From: Tsukamurella sp. 1534
GTDB lineage: Bacteria; Actinomycetota; Actinomycetes; Mycobacteriales; Mycobacteriaceae
Length of the DNA stretch: 64,000 nucleotides
Direction of reading: 5' to 3'
NCBI RefSeq assembly: GCF_000312385.1
Contig: NZ_HE997626.1
Span: forward strand, 1,394,572-1,458,571
Shown: positions 8,590 to 16,987 of the stretch, one piece after another
How the letters are laid out: the number at the start of each line of letters is the position of its first letter
How positions within the stretch are numbered: the stretch's first letter is position 1
Made by a program: the position numbers and the translations under genes
The notes under the pieces: model-generated
Database searches by the model: none
Told to the model about the DNA's origin: nothing
The model's input: the letters and a program-made list of their open reading frames with translations, nothing else

Positions 8590-9386
8590 TGGGACAAGCC
8601 TTTGCCGACGCCGCCGTGTCAGGTCCGCTGATCCTGGCGATCGGGGCATGCCTGCTCGCCGGGTTGGTGTCCTTCGCCTCGCCGTGCATCGTGCCCCTTG
8701 TTCCCGGCTACTTGTCGTACCTCGCGGGGCTGGTCGGCGCCGAGGCTCCAGCGACGTCGATCGCAGAGCTCGGCGGCAGCGGAAAGGCGGTAGACCGGTC
8801 CGGTCGGTGGAGAGTGCTCGGCGCAGCCGCGTTGTTCGTCGGCGGGTTCACAGCGGCCTTCCTCTTGATGACGATGTCGGTGTTTGGTCTGGCGGCGACG
8901 ATTCGGCTCAATGCAGAGACGCTGATGCGGATAGGTGGGGGAATCACCATCATCATGGGCTTGGCGTTCATCGGATTGGTCCCGGCACTTGCCCGCGAGG
9001 TGCGTTTTGCGCCACGACCCTGGACCACGCTTGCCGGTGCCCCGCTGCTGGGCGGGGTGTTCGCGCTCGGCTGGACTCCCTGTATCGGTCCCACCCTGGC
9101 GGGGATCATGTCGATCATTGTGGGCACCAACGCAGCGCCGGCACGCGGTGCCGCGCTGGTGGTGGCCTACTGCGTAGGCCTGGGCCTGCCGTTCATCGCA
9201 CTCGCCGTCGGATCGACCGCCGCGGTGCGGGCCGTCGGATGGCTTCGCCGCAACAGCCGACGCATCCAGGTCGCCGGCGGCGTGCTCATGATCGCCGTCG
9301 GACTCGCCCTGGTCACCGGCTACTGGTCCGACTTCGTCGACATGGTCCGGCGGCTCTTCGTCTCCAACATCGTCATGCCGATCTGA
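8589..9386 (+). CDS. ccdA: CcdA/DsbD-type transmembrane electron carrier
   Basis: A 265-residue membrane protein with about six helices. It has the two redox cysteines of the CcdA family, in FASPCIVPLVPGYLSY (Cys33) and GWTPCIGPTLAG, each followed by proline as usual. It passes reducing equivalents from cytoplasmic thioredoxin to external thioredoxin-like proteins. It is coupled to the upstream lipoprotein thioredoxin by a TGATG junction, and a second extracytoplasmic thioredoxin lies two genes downstream, giving two candidate acceptors. About 100 nt without a recognisable gene separate it from the acyltransferase. Confidence 0.92.
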   Translation: MGQAFADAAVSGPLILAIGACLLAGLVSFASPCIVPLVPGYLSYLAGLVGAEAPATSIAELGGSGKAVDRSGRWRVLGAAALFVGGFTAAFLLMTMSVFGLAATIRLNAETLMRIGGGITIIMGLAFIGLVPALAREVRFAPRPWTTLAGAPLLGGVFALGWTPCIGPTLAGIMSIIVGTNAAPARGAALVVAYCVGLGLPFIALAVGSTAAVRAVGWLRRNSRRIQVAGGVLMIAVGLALVTGYWSDFVDMVRRLFVSNIVMPI

Positions 9387-9488
9387 CAGGAATCGCCGTC
9401 GACACGCACCAACCAGTACGCCCGCGATCGCCCAGACGACTCGCGACGAGCAGCACCACCACGGTCCAGAATTGAGGAGATCTCACTC

Positions 9489-11126
9489 GTGACCACGCAG
9501 ACAGCACGAAGGCTCCCATCCGCGACATCCACTCGGTGGGGGCCGGCTCATTGGCCGTGGACGCACACAGCGGTCAGGCTACTTCTGGCTGCCGCCGGCG
9601 GCGGAGCGATGTTCATCTCGTTCCCACCCACCGCGCTGTGGGGAGCGGCGCCGGTCGGTGTCGCGCTCGTGGTCGCCGCCGTGTGGGGCTGCGGAATCGG
9701 CCAAGCCCTGCTGTACGGCTACGCCGCGGGGCTGGCGTTCTTCCTGCCCTTGCTTCCGTGGGTAGGCATCTACGTTGGGGCTGGGCCGTGGATCGCGCTC
9801 GCCGCGGTCGAAGCCGTCGCGGTAGCGGTGTTCGGCGCCTTGGTCAGCCGGATGGTGGTTCTCCCCGGCTACCCGCTGTGGTGCGCCTGCGCGTGGACAG
9901 CGACGGAGGCACTGCGCAGCCGCCTGCCATTCGGCGGGTTCCCTTGGGGAAAGTTGGCGTTCGGGCAGACCGATGGGCCTCTCGTACAGTTGGCCGCGAT
10001 CGCCAGCGCACCGGCCGTCTCGTTCGCGGTCGCCCTCATCGGGTGCTCCGGTTTCGCCGTGGTCCGCGCGGCACTGCGGAGGTCACCGCGCGCTGCTGTC
10101 CGTGCGTCGCTTGGTGGCATCCTCCCGTTCGCCGGCGCAGCACTCCTAATCGCGCTACCAGCGTACGAACCGCGAGCGAGCGTGACCGTTGCGGTGATCC
10201 AAGGCAACGTTCCCCGCCTAGGACTGGACTTCAATGCTCAGCGTGCCGCAGTGCTCGAGAATCACCTACGACGCACCGAGGACCTCGCCAGTGCCATCGA
10301 ATCTGGCCAGATGCCCCGGCCCGCCATGATCGTCTGGCCCGAGAACGCCTCGGATATCGACCCGCTGCGCGATCGGCAGGTGCGCGCGCGGATCGATGAG
10401 ACGGTCAACAGGCTCGGCGTACCTGTCCTCGTCGGTGCAGTGCTCTCCGCCGACGACGGCACATCACGCAACGTCTCCATCGTCTGGAACCCCGGCTCCG
10501 GTCCTGGACAGCAACACATCAAGCGGCGACTGGTGCCCTTCGGGGAGTACCTACCGATGCGGCCGCTCGCGACCCGCCTGTCCGCATACGCCGACAAGGC
10601 CGGCCGGTTCGTGCCTGGCGATGGTGACGGCATTGTCACCCTCGCTGGCATACCGACCGCGGCTGCCATCTGCTACGAAGTGGCCTTCGACGACCTCGTC
10701 CGTGAATCTGTACGCGGTGGAGCCCAGCTGATCACCGTGCCCACTAACAACGCGACCTTCGGCCGCACGGCCATGTCGTACCAACAACTGGCGATGTCCC
10801 GACTGCGGGCCATCGAGCACCGCCGCACCGTCCTGATCGCCGCGACGAGTGGCGTCAGCGCTGTCGTGACCCCGGACGGGACGGTCACCGACCAGTCCGC
10901 ACTGTTCAGCGCGGATACTCTGATCGCGACTGTTCCCCTCGACGACCGGCTCACACTCGCCACCCGCTGGGGCGCGTTGCCCGAAGCGGTCACGTCCGCC
11001 CTGGCCGCTGCGGCCCTGATCGCCGCAACGGTGATCAAACGGCGCGCACGTCGCACCACCGGTCTCAAACAGTCGGTCCCCGCCGATACGACGCCCGTGC
11101 CCATCGACGAGCAGAAGACACCATGA
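9489..11126 (+). CDS. lnt: Apolipoprotein N-acyltransferase
   Basis: A 545-residue protein: an N-terminal membrane domain of about six to seven helices (30-235), an external carbon-nitrogen hydrolase domain (about 240-490), a last helix and a basic tail. The nitrilase triad is visible as Glu285 (IVWPENASD), Lys345 (IKRRLVPFGEYLP) and Cys395 (AAICYEVAF). It would add the third acyl chain to lipoproteins. GTG 9489 has gaggag upstream. A lipoprotein-maturation enzyme is unusual in a metal-resistance cluster; here several products (oxidase, Met-rich protein, thioredoxin, transpeptidase) carry lipoboxes. A housekeeping lnt probably exists elsewhere in the genome, which cannot be seen here. Confidence 0.92.
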   Translation: MTTQTARRLPSATSTRWGPAHWPWTHTAVRLLLAAAGGGAMFISFPPTALWGAAPVGVALVVAAVWGCGIGQALLYGYAAGLAFFLPLLPWVGIYVGAGPWIALAAVEAVAVAVFGALVSRMVVLPGYPLWCACAWTATEALRSRLPFGGFPWGKLAFGQTDGPLVQLAAIASAPAVSFAVALIGCSGFAVVRAALRRSPRAAVRASLGGILPFAGAALLIALPAYEPRASVTVAVIQGNVPRLGLDFNAQRAAVLENHLRRTEDLASAIESGQMPRPAMIVWPENASDIDPLRDRQVRARIDETVNRLGVPVLVGAVLSADDGTSRNVSIVWNPGSGPGQQHIKRRLVPFGEYLPMRPLATRLSAYADKAGRFVPGDGDGIVTLAGIPTAAAICYEVAFDDLVRESVRGGAQLITVPTNNATFGRTAMSYQQLAMSRLRAIEHRRTVLIAATSGVSAVVTPDGTVTDQSALFSADTLIATVPLDDRLTLATRWGALPEAVTSALAAAALIAATVIKRRARRTTGLKQSVPADTTPVPIDEQKTP

Positions 11127-11830
11127 GCGTCGCCCTTCCCCCCGGACCCGACGAGTGCGCCTCAACCCCGCCGTGGCATCGCCGGCACCGGTACGCACTG
11201 GCCCTTATTGCGATCGCTGCCGCGCTGCTGCTCATCGCCGTCTCGACCGCGCATTCGCTCACGGAAAAACCAGGAGACCACGATACCGCCTCCACCGGCA
11301 CCCGCACTGGAACCGAGGCCCCACTCCAGGCCAGCTCAGCCCGCGGTGTACCTAAACCGCAGTGCGGCGGAACGAAATCGGTATCAGCCCGATCCGTTGG
11401 GCCCCTGGCAGATCTGTCCGAGCCCTGCCTCACTACCCCCGATGTGATCAACCTCGGACAACTCACCGCAGGCAGAACCACTTTGCTCAACTTCTGGGCG
11501 TCCTGGTGCGGGACGTGTCGCGAAGAAATGCCGATCCTCTCGCGCTATGCCCAACGCCCCGAAGCAGTCCAGGTACTCGGGATCAACGTCCGCGACGTCG
11601 AGAGTTACGCTCGTACCTTCGCCACCGATCTCGCCCTCGCGTACCCGAGCATCATCGACGCGGACGGCGCGGTCGCGAGGACACTGCAGATCCCGCCCCT
11701 GCTGCCGCTGTCCTTTCTCGTCCGCCCCGACGGCTCCGTGCAGCGGATCGTGGACCCGCTGGTCTTCCGATCAGTACAGGACATCGAGGACGCTGTTGCT
11801 AGGGCGCAACCCTCGCTTCCGGGCAAGTGA
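11123..11830 (+). CDS. Membrane-anchored thioredoxin-like protein
   Basis: A 235-residue protein with an uncleaved-looking N-terminal helix (about 24-44), a low-complexity linker, and a thioredoxin domain with Cys129-Cys132 in FWASWCGTCREEMPIL and a cis-Pro segment (PPLLPLSFLV). The linker has two further cysteines (CGG and EPC) that might form a structural disulfide. It overlaps lnt by ATGA and closes the trx-ccdA-lnt-trx operon. A TlpA-like thiol reductase fed by CcdA is likely; the partner could be the copper-sensitive cysteine enzymes of this island (Lnt, L,D-transpeptidase), which is inference. Confidence 0.87.
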   Translation: MSVALPPGPDECASTPPWHRRHRYALALIAIAAALLLIAVSTAHSLTEKPGDHDTASTGTRTGTEAPLQASSARGVPKPQCGGTKSVSARSVGPLADLSEPCLTTPDVINLGQLTAGRTTLLNFWASWCGTCREEMPILSRYAQRPEAVQVLGINVRDVESYARTFATDLALAYPSIIDADGAVARTLQIPPLLPLSFLVRPDGSVQRIVDPLVFRSVQDIEDAVARAQPSLPGK

Positions 11831-11965
11831 GCGCTTCAGTCGATGGAACGGTCAGAACACCCACCCGCACCTGCTCGACGACTCGCCGCGCCTGGTACCT
11901 GTACCGGCGGAGCGGGTGAGAGTACCTCGCCTGCGGACCTGGCGGGCTCGACCACTCACCATAAA

Positions 11966-11984
11966 GTACTATGCAAATTAGTAG
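11966..11984. promoter_or_regulatory. BlaI-type operator 2 (L,D-transpeptidase promoter)
   Basis: GTACTA-N7-TAGTAG, one mismatch from the island consensus and the same 7-nt spacer. It lies 32 nt before the transpeptidase start in a 185-bp gap otherwise without recognisable features. Confidence 0.75.
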
Positions 11985-12015
11985 TTGCGTGATGAGGCGG
12001 GTCGAGGGAGGCTGA

Positions 12016-13272
12016 ATGGTTCTGCAACGGCGAACTCTGCTGGCGCGGACGGCAACCGGAATCGGAGCCGTCGCGATCACGTCCGCCTGCGGTGCCGAGC
12101 GGGGCGCGGTGCCGCTGAGCGGATCCTCGTCCTCACCGAAACCGTCGGGCGCCGTGCCACTGATCGAGCTGGCGCCGGCCGACGGCGCCGCGGAGGTCAC
12201 ACCCCGCACACCGGTCACTGTGCGTGTCGTGGGCACCGGCGCCCTCGCCGAAGTCACGCTCACCAACGAGGCGGGACGCGCCGTTGCCGGCACGTTGGAC
12301 GCACCGCGCAAATCCTGGTCGGCCGGTGAGCCCCTTGGATTCGGCCGCACCTACCGCTTGCGAGCGGTCGCGGTCGATGAGGCAGGACGCCGGACCGAAC
12401 GGCAGAGCACGTTCACCACTCTCGCGCCACAGGCGCAGGCGACGATGGAGCTGGCAACGACGGCGGGCACCCCGGTCGGCGAAGGGCGGACCTACGGTGT
12501 GGGGCTGGTGCTGGTGGCGAAGTTCGACACCGACATCGCAGACCGCGCCGAGGCAGAACGTCGTATGAAAGTCACCTGTACACCCGCGGTCGAGGGAGCG
12601 TGGTGCTGGGTCTCGAATACCGAAGCGCATTGGCGACCTGAGAAATACCACACGCCGGGCACTCAGATCACCGTGGACGCCGCGCTATACGGTGTCCGCC
12701 TGGGCGAGCGCCTCTACGGCGCCGAGGACGTGCGTGCCAGTGCGACCATCGGCGCCTCGCATGTCTCGATCGCCGACGACGCGACCAAGACGGTCACCGT
12801 CTACGACGGCGGTAATCTCGTCCGTACGATGCCCACCTCCATGGGCATGGGCGGCAGCGAGATCATCAACGGCAACACCATCAGCTTCTGGACCCAACGG
12901 GGCATCTACACCGTGATGGACAAGGCGAACCCGGTGGTGATGGACTCGTCCACCTACGGGCTACCGATCAACTCGCGCTTGGGGTACAAACAGACGATCA
13001 ACTACGCGACACGGATCAGCACAGACGGTATCTACCTGCACCAACTCGACAGTTCTGTGTGGGCGCAGGGCAACACGAACACTTCCCACGGGTGCCTCAA
13101 CCTCAACGGTGACAACGCTCGATGGTTCTTCGACTTCTCGGTCCCCGGCGACATCGTCGAAATCCGCAACACTGGCGGCGCACCTCTCGAGCAATGGCAG
13201 AACGGTGACTGGAGTGTGCCCTGGCAGCAGTGGACCAAAGCCAGCGCCCTGGCGTCGTCGGAAGGCCGCTGA
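12016..13272 (+). CDS. ldt: Lipoprotein L,D-transpeptidase
   Basis: A 418-residue mycobacterial-type L,D-transpeptidase. The signal sequence has a twin-arginine-like LQRRTLLART and a lipobox ending in Cys25 (ITSAC). One or two Ig-like domains (about 45-235) precede the YkuD catalytic domain, whose nucleophile Cys360 lies in TNTSHGCLNLNGDNA with His358. A C-terminal Trp-rich extension follows. It makes 3-3 cross-links in peptidoglycan and resists most beta-lactams. Control by the BlaI-type operator immediately upstream is expected. Copper has been reported to inhibit the E. coli enzymes through the active-site Cys, so an inducible copy in a copper island is notable. Confidence 0.93.
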   Translation: MVLQRRTLLARTATGIGAVAITSACGAERGAVPLSGSSSSPKPSGAVPLIELAPADGAAEVTPRTPVTVRVVGTGALAEVTLTNEAGRAVAGTLDAPRKSWSAGEPLGFGRTYRLRAVAVDEAGRRTERQSTFTTLAPQAQATMELATTAGTPVGEGRTYGVGLVLVAKFDTDIADRAEAERRMKVTCTPAVEGAWCWVSNTEAHWRPEKYHTPGTQITVDAALYGVRLGERLYGAEDVRASATIGASHVSIADDATKTVTVYDGGNLVRTMPTSMGMGGSEIINGNTISFWTQRGIYTVMDKANPVVMDSSTYGLPINSRLGYKQTINYATRISTDGIYLHQLDSSVWAQGNTNTSHGCLNLNGDNARWFFDFSVPGDIVEIRNTGGAPLEQWQNGDWSVPWQQWTKASALASSEGR

Positions 13273-13339
13273 CCAGGACGGAGAATGGGCGAGGCAGTCC
13301 GGATCTGTCTGAGCACATCCCGGTAGCCCCGCCGACTCG

Positions 13340-14506
13340 TCACAACGTCATCACCCATATCGCCACCGCGATCGCGGCCGTAGCACCTGCTGCGACTGCG
13401 GTACGCCCCCACCGAGTGTGCGGGTCGGAGCGCAGCGGAAACAGCACCTGCCGGACCAGCGCGTAGGCAGCGAGTCCGATCACGAAGATCGCTCCCGAGT
13501 GCCGGACGCCCAGGAACAGGAATTCGGCCCCTATCGCCAGCGTCCCGCACGCCGCAGCTTCAAACAGCTGCACCGGATAGCGTGAAGCGGCCACCCTCCG
13601 ATCCGATGACCACAGTGACCACCGCGACACGGTGACCTTTCCAGCGCAACAGCCGGTCAGCCAACACCCCGGCCTCCCGACGGCCATCCCTGCGAGCAGT
13701 GCCGGGGCAGCAGAATCGAGCACCGCGCCCCATGACAGTCCGATCGCCGGCGCCCCCATCACCAAGACCACCGCGGCAGCGGCGTTGAACCCCTGAATGC
13801 AGGCTCCGGAGGACAGCAGCTTCCGTAGCGGCATCCGATGGATTGCCAAGAACCACAACCGCGCGCCGAGAAACCCCACAGCACAGGCCACACCGCTGAT
13901 CCCCACCGCCGCGAATGCAGAGCCGCCAGCGAGGGAGACGTTCACTGCCATGAGCGCGACCGCGACGACAGCGCCGAGCCCCACCAGCAGCGGCCAACAC
14001 CACGCTGCCACCGCGGGCCCGTGTGCCAGAGGCGCGAACACCGTCCGGACCCGCATCTGCTGGTCCGGAAGCTTCATCTCGCCCGCCAGCTCGCCCGCCT
14101 GCGTCGCAGCCGGTGTCCACGCTGCTCGCACCCGAATATCCCACTCGCCTGCCGGGATCCCCGATAGCCGCTCGGTCACAGCGACCGGCCGCCCGCGGGC
14201 CGCCGCGAGACTGACATCGCGCTGGCAGGTGAATCGCCCTTGCGTATCGTCGGCCTCGGCGCCGATCCGTAGGCCCTCGTACTGCATCCGGAGCGCACCG
14301 GGAGCGCTGACCGCGTCTAGCACGTACGTAGCGGACAGTCCTTGTGGCTCCGCTTCGTTCACTGGGTCGCAACCGCCCACCGGACCGGTGATCGTCGAGA
14401 TCCTCTCCGACGCCTGCACCGCGTCATGCCGCACCGGCGCGCCGACGGATTCGGTCACCGTTGGAAGGCCCACGTCTGGATCCGGCACGCTAGAGAGATG
14501 TTTCAT
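13340..14506 (-). CDS. Atypical Lgt-family membrane protein with N-terminal extension
   Basis: A 388-residue protein. The first about 155 residues form a soluble, beta-rich-looking region with no known match; the rest has about seven membrane helices resembling prolipoprotein diacylglyceryl transferase. Traces of Lgt are GRPGCWLTGCCAG, in the place of GRxGNFxNxE, and RYPVQLFEA, in the place of HPTQLYE. The Asn and Glu of the signature are replaced by Cys, Gly and Cys, so transferase activity is uncertain. ATG 14506 has ggagagg at good spacing. Two BlaI-type operators lie just upstream. It might be a copper-tolerant or substrate-specific Lgt, or a non-catalytic relative. Confidence 0.7.
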   Translation of the reverse strand: MKHLSSVPDPDVGLPTVTESVGAPVRHDAVQASERISTITGPVGGCDPVNEAEPQGLSATYVLDAVSAPGALRMQYEGLRIGAEADDTQGRFTCQRDVSLAAARGRPVAVTERLSGIPAGEWDIRVRAAWTPAATQAGELAGEMKLPDQQMRVRTVFAPLAHGPAVAAWCWPLLVGLGAVVAVALMAVNVSLAGGSAFAAVGISGVACAVGFLGARLWFLAIHRMPLRKLLSSGACIQGFNAAAAVVLVMGAPAIGLSWGAVLDSAAPALLAGMAVGRPGCWLTGCCAGKVTVSRWSLWSSDRRVAASRYPVQLFEAAACGTLAIGAEFLFLGVRHSGAIFVIGLAAYALVRQVLFPLRSDPHTRWGRTAVAAGATAAIAVAIWVMTL

Positions 14507-14531
14507 CGATCAGGCCTCTCCCGAGATTGAG

Positions 14532-14550
14532 CTACTAACACGCTTAGTAG
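14532..14550. promoter_or_regulatory. BlaI-type operator 3
   Basis: CTACTA-N7-TAGTAG, a perfect 6-bp palindrome, 26 nt before the Lgt-like start. It is the first of three copies in the 164-bp divergent region. Confidence 0.78.
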
Positions 14551-14554
14551 GTAA

Positions 14555-14573
14555 CTACTATGTTGAATAGTAG
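14555..14573. promoter_or_regulatory. BlaI-type operator 4
   Basis: A second perfect CTACTA-N7-TAGTAG. It starts 23 nt after the start of the preceding copy, so the two centres are about two helical turns apart, which would place bound dimers on the same face of the DNA. Confidence 0.78.
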
Positions 14574-14601
14574 ATGAGGGGCGGGCAGGCCCGCCACCAA
14601 G

Positions 14602-14624
14602 AACTACTATGTGATCTAGTAGTT
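14602..14624. promoter_or_regulatory. BlaI-type operator 5
   Basis: The core CTACTA-N7-TAGTAG (14604-14622) extends to perfect 8-bp arms, 47 nt before the small membrane protein start. It probably serves that rightward gene. Confidence 0.78.
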
Positions 14625-14670
14625 ATGCTGAGTTCGAGGAAAGACAAGCGCGAGGTGAGGAGGGTGCACT

Positions 14671-15216
14671 GTGAGTGGTATGAACCGCAGGGCGGTCATT
14701 GGACGGGTGCGGTGGTGGCACGCAGCGGCTGGCGGTGCGCTGATCGCACTGGTGATCGCGATCCCCTCCCGAGTGCTTCCCAATCCTGTCTTCACCCGGA
14801 TGACGCCGGTGCGCTGGTGGGACTACCTCGTCCTCGTGGTGGTGACCGTTCTCGCGGCCGCCTGGCTGGCAGCTCCGGTGGTGGCCGGGTGGAATCGTGG
14901 TGCTGTGCGAGGCACTTCCGGTGTGGTCCTGTCGACGCTCGCGGTGGGGTGCCCGTTGTGTAACAAGGTCGTCGTCGCGATGTTGGGCGCGTCGGGAGCG
15001 TTGACGCTGTGGGCGCCGCTGCAGCCCCTGGTTGCTGTCGTCTCGGCCCTCGCCATGGGTGCCGCGGTCGCCACCCGCTGGGGGATACGGTGGTCGTGGC
15101 GGGGCGGCGAGCCTGAGCATCCGCTACAGGTGAGCGAATGCCCCGCCGGGGTGTGCGACCCCTCGGCGAAGATGCCTGTGGCTGTGGACACGACCGCCGG
15201 GCATCGGCATTCGTGA
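14671..15216 (+). CDS. Small membrane protein with CPLC motif, function unknown
   Basis: A 181-residue protein with about four membrane helices (roughly 15-35, 50-75, 85-105 and 108-135). A cysteine pair lies at the membrane face in VGCPLCNKVV, followed by a soluble tail with another pair (ECPAGVCDPS) and a His-rich end (GHRHS). I do not recognise the family. CxxC in a membrane protein next to CcdA, thioredoxins and copper genes suggests thiol redox or Cu(I) handling, but this is inference. GTG 14671 has gaggaggg upstream; ATG 14680 is an alternative. It is divergent from the Lgt-like gene and preceded by three BlaI-type operators. Confidence 0.7.
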   Translation: MSGMNRRAVIGRVRWWHAAAGGALIALVIAIPSRVLPNPVFTRMTPVRWWDYLVLVVVTVLAAAWLAAPVVAGWNRGAVRGTSGVVLSTLAVGCPLCNKVVVAMLGASGALTLWAPLQPLVAVVSALAMGAAVATRWGIRWSWRGGEPEHPLQVSECPAGVCDPSAKMPVAVDTTAGHRHS

Positions 15217-15411
15217 CTCGTCGAATAGCGGCACCGGAGCGTAGTGGCTCAAGGACGTAGGCGCTCGGGACTCGGTGTACGGTCGCTGAAATGCGACTCG
15301 TGGGTCGCACTCGCTAGTCACGATGAAGCGTCGCAGCGGATGTTGCTGCGCAGTTGGCCCCCCGGGGAACAGGCAAATCTCTCTGTCACGCTGCGCCACG
15401 GGCGCAGCGGG

Positions 15412-16383
15412 CTAGAGCGCTGGGCAGGAAATAGCGGACACGACGAGGGCTGCAAGCGCCACCGTAGCGGCTGATCCCAGGGCGGTGGCCGCGGCGACCG
15501 CGCCGCAGTGGCGCACGCGAGCACTGCGGCTCGCTGCGGGGAGCTGTAGGCGGCGGGCCCGCGCCGAGGTCGCGGTGGTCGCCATCGCCAGAGTAGGGCC
15601 CCGCCCGGCTGTCCCTGATCGCTGCCGCACCGATTGTGCGGAGGCCATCTGCAGCAGGGCCCGGTGTACCGTGGCCGCCCCGCAACGGCGTGCTGCTGCT
15701 CCGTCAGCGATCGCCTCGACCAATTCCCGCACGGCGCTCGGGGCGTTCCGGCACAGCGGGATCGGGCGCAGGACCTGCCCGATGACCTCAGTGATGGCAA
15801 CGATCAGGTGGTGGCGACCGCGGAGGTGTGCGTGCTCGTGTGCCAGCACTGCCGCCAGCTCGGAGGGTGCCAACAAGGTCTGTAGGCCGCGGGAGATCAC
15901 CACCATCCCGCCCCTGGGTGCGGCGATGGCGAATGCCAAGGGGGCGTCGTGCTCGAGGCACCACACTCGGCCGTCCCCGGCGGCTGGACTGGCCACCAGC
16001 CTTATTCGGTCGCAATGCAACGTCGCGACCGCCCGCCGGCGCGCGAGGACGAAGACGCAGCGCACGCCGGAGATCACGACGGAGCCCGCAATGAGCGCGG
16101 CTAGTGCGGCGCCGGTCGCCCGGCGTCCCTGCGGCACGGTGCCATGGACCGCCAGGGACCAGCAGTCTCCGAACGCAGTGGTTACCGAGTAGTCTGCGTG
16201 CAGCGGCAGCAACAGTGCCACGATCGCTAACGCCGTCAGCAGTCCAAGCATTGCCAGCGCTCCCACCCAGCCGATGAGCAGGGCAACTGGATCGAGCCGC
16301 GTACGCCCCGCGCGGGTGAGCAGCACAGGTCCGGCAGCCGCGATCGCAGCCGCCGCGACGACCAATGCCGCGAACACCGTCAT
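15412..16383 (-). CDS. blaR: BlaR1/MecR1-type M56 membrane metalloprotease, no penicillin-binding domain
   Basis: A 323-residue M56 peptidase with membrane helices near 1-25, 33-62 and 88-110, a cytoplasmic zinc-protease region with HEHAH in LAAVLAHEHAHLRGRHHL, and a last helix at the C terminus. In BlaR1 systems this protease causes removal of the BlaI repressor. As in M. tuberculosis BlaR (Rv1845c), no external beta-lactam sensor domain is attached, so the signal is unknown. The gene follows blaI by 57 nt on the same strand and should be co-transcribed. Around 200 nt between its end and the preceding gene contain nothing I can identify. Confidence 0.9.
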   Translation of the reverse strand: MTVFAALVVAAAAIAAAGPVLLTRAGRTRLDPVALLIGWVGALAMLGLLTALAIVALLLPLHADYSVTTAFGDCWSLAVHGTVPQGRRATGAALAALIAGSVVISGVRCVFVLARRRAVATLHCDRIRLVASPAAGDGRVWCLEHDAPLAFAIAAPRGGMVVISRGLQTLLAPSELAAVLAHEHAHLRGRHHLIVAITEVIGQVLRPIPLCRNAPSAVRELVEAIADGAAARRCGAATVHRALLQMASAQSVRQRSGTAGRGPTLAMATTATSARARRLQLPAASRSARVRHCGAVAAATALGSAATVALAALVVSAISCPAL

Positions 16384-16440
16384 CGTGTACTCATTCCCTC
16401 CATCCGGGTCCGGATTCGGATCTCGCGCACCGGGCTTAGT

Positions 16441-16806
16441 CTATTGCTGCCGTGACCGACGGCGTAGTGCCCGCCGGATGACCTTTGATTCCTCGTCCGA
16501 CGCGGACTCGGTGAAGTGCAGCAGCACTGCCTCAGGATCGCCGGATGCATCCAGCACGTCACGCAGCGCCTGGGTCGCAGCCTCCGCGCGGCTGAGTGTC
16601 GGCTCGTAGAAGTAGGCCTTGCCGACCTTCTCGCGTTGGACCCACTGCTTGCGGTGCAGGTTGTCTAGAACCGTCATCACCGTGGTGTAGGCCAGTGCCC
16701 GCCCGGTGTCGAGGGCATCGACCACCTCCTGCACCTTCAAGGCGTGCTCACTGTCCCAGAGCACTTGCATGACCGCGGATTCCAACTCACCAGGCAAGGG
16801 TCGCAC
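16441..16806 (-). CDS. blaI: BlaI/MecI-family winged-helix repressor
   Basis: A 121-residue Penicillinase_R protein. The winged helix (LGELE-like start, VMQVLW, TTVMTVLDNLHRKQWV) is followed by a helical dimerisation arm. It contains no Cys, so it lacks the C-terminal CxC copper clusters of CopY. GTG 16806 is given, but AAGGAGGA is too close to it; TTG 16797, 10 nt after the GGAGG, would give MLPGELESAVM, closer to family starts. The operator copy ends only 9 nt before GTG 16806, so autoregulation is almost certain. It very likely controls the five other operator copies in the island. Confidence 0.9.
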   Translation of the reverse strand: MRPLPGELESAVMQVLWDSEHALKVQEVVDALDTGRALAYTTVMTVLDNLHRKQWVQREKVGKAYFYEPTLSRAEAATQALRDVLDASGDPEAVLLHFTESASDEESKVIRRALRRRSRQQ

Positions 16807-16815
16807 TCCTCCTTA

Positions 16816-16834
16816 GTACTATCGTGGATAGTAG
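16816..16834. promoter_or_regulatory. BlaI-type operator 6 (autoregulatory)
   Basis: GTACTA-N7-TAGTAG with one mismatch, directly before the blaI start. Its presence upstream of the repressor's own gene ties the six-copy palindrome to BlaI. Confidence 0.78.
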
Positions 16835-16987
16835 CAGGATCTTGATTGAATCTTGAATACCGCAGGCCAACCCCATTGTAGGTGGCAGTTAAGGCTCTGC
16901 ATCTGCTCGATCACCGCTTCCCTCTGTGGCGTCTGTGACGTACGGTTCGGATGGTACTCAAGGGGTGCCGGTGCGGCGCGTCAAACT

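Noticed and set aside
13340-14506. Naming this gene lgt
   Set aside because: Catalytic signature residues of Lgt are replaced; only family membership is supported.
16441-16806. Calling the repressor CopY (direct copper sensor)
   Set aside because: No cysteine in the protein and an M56 protease gene follows, so it is of BlaI type.
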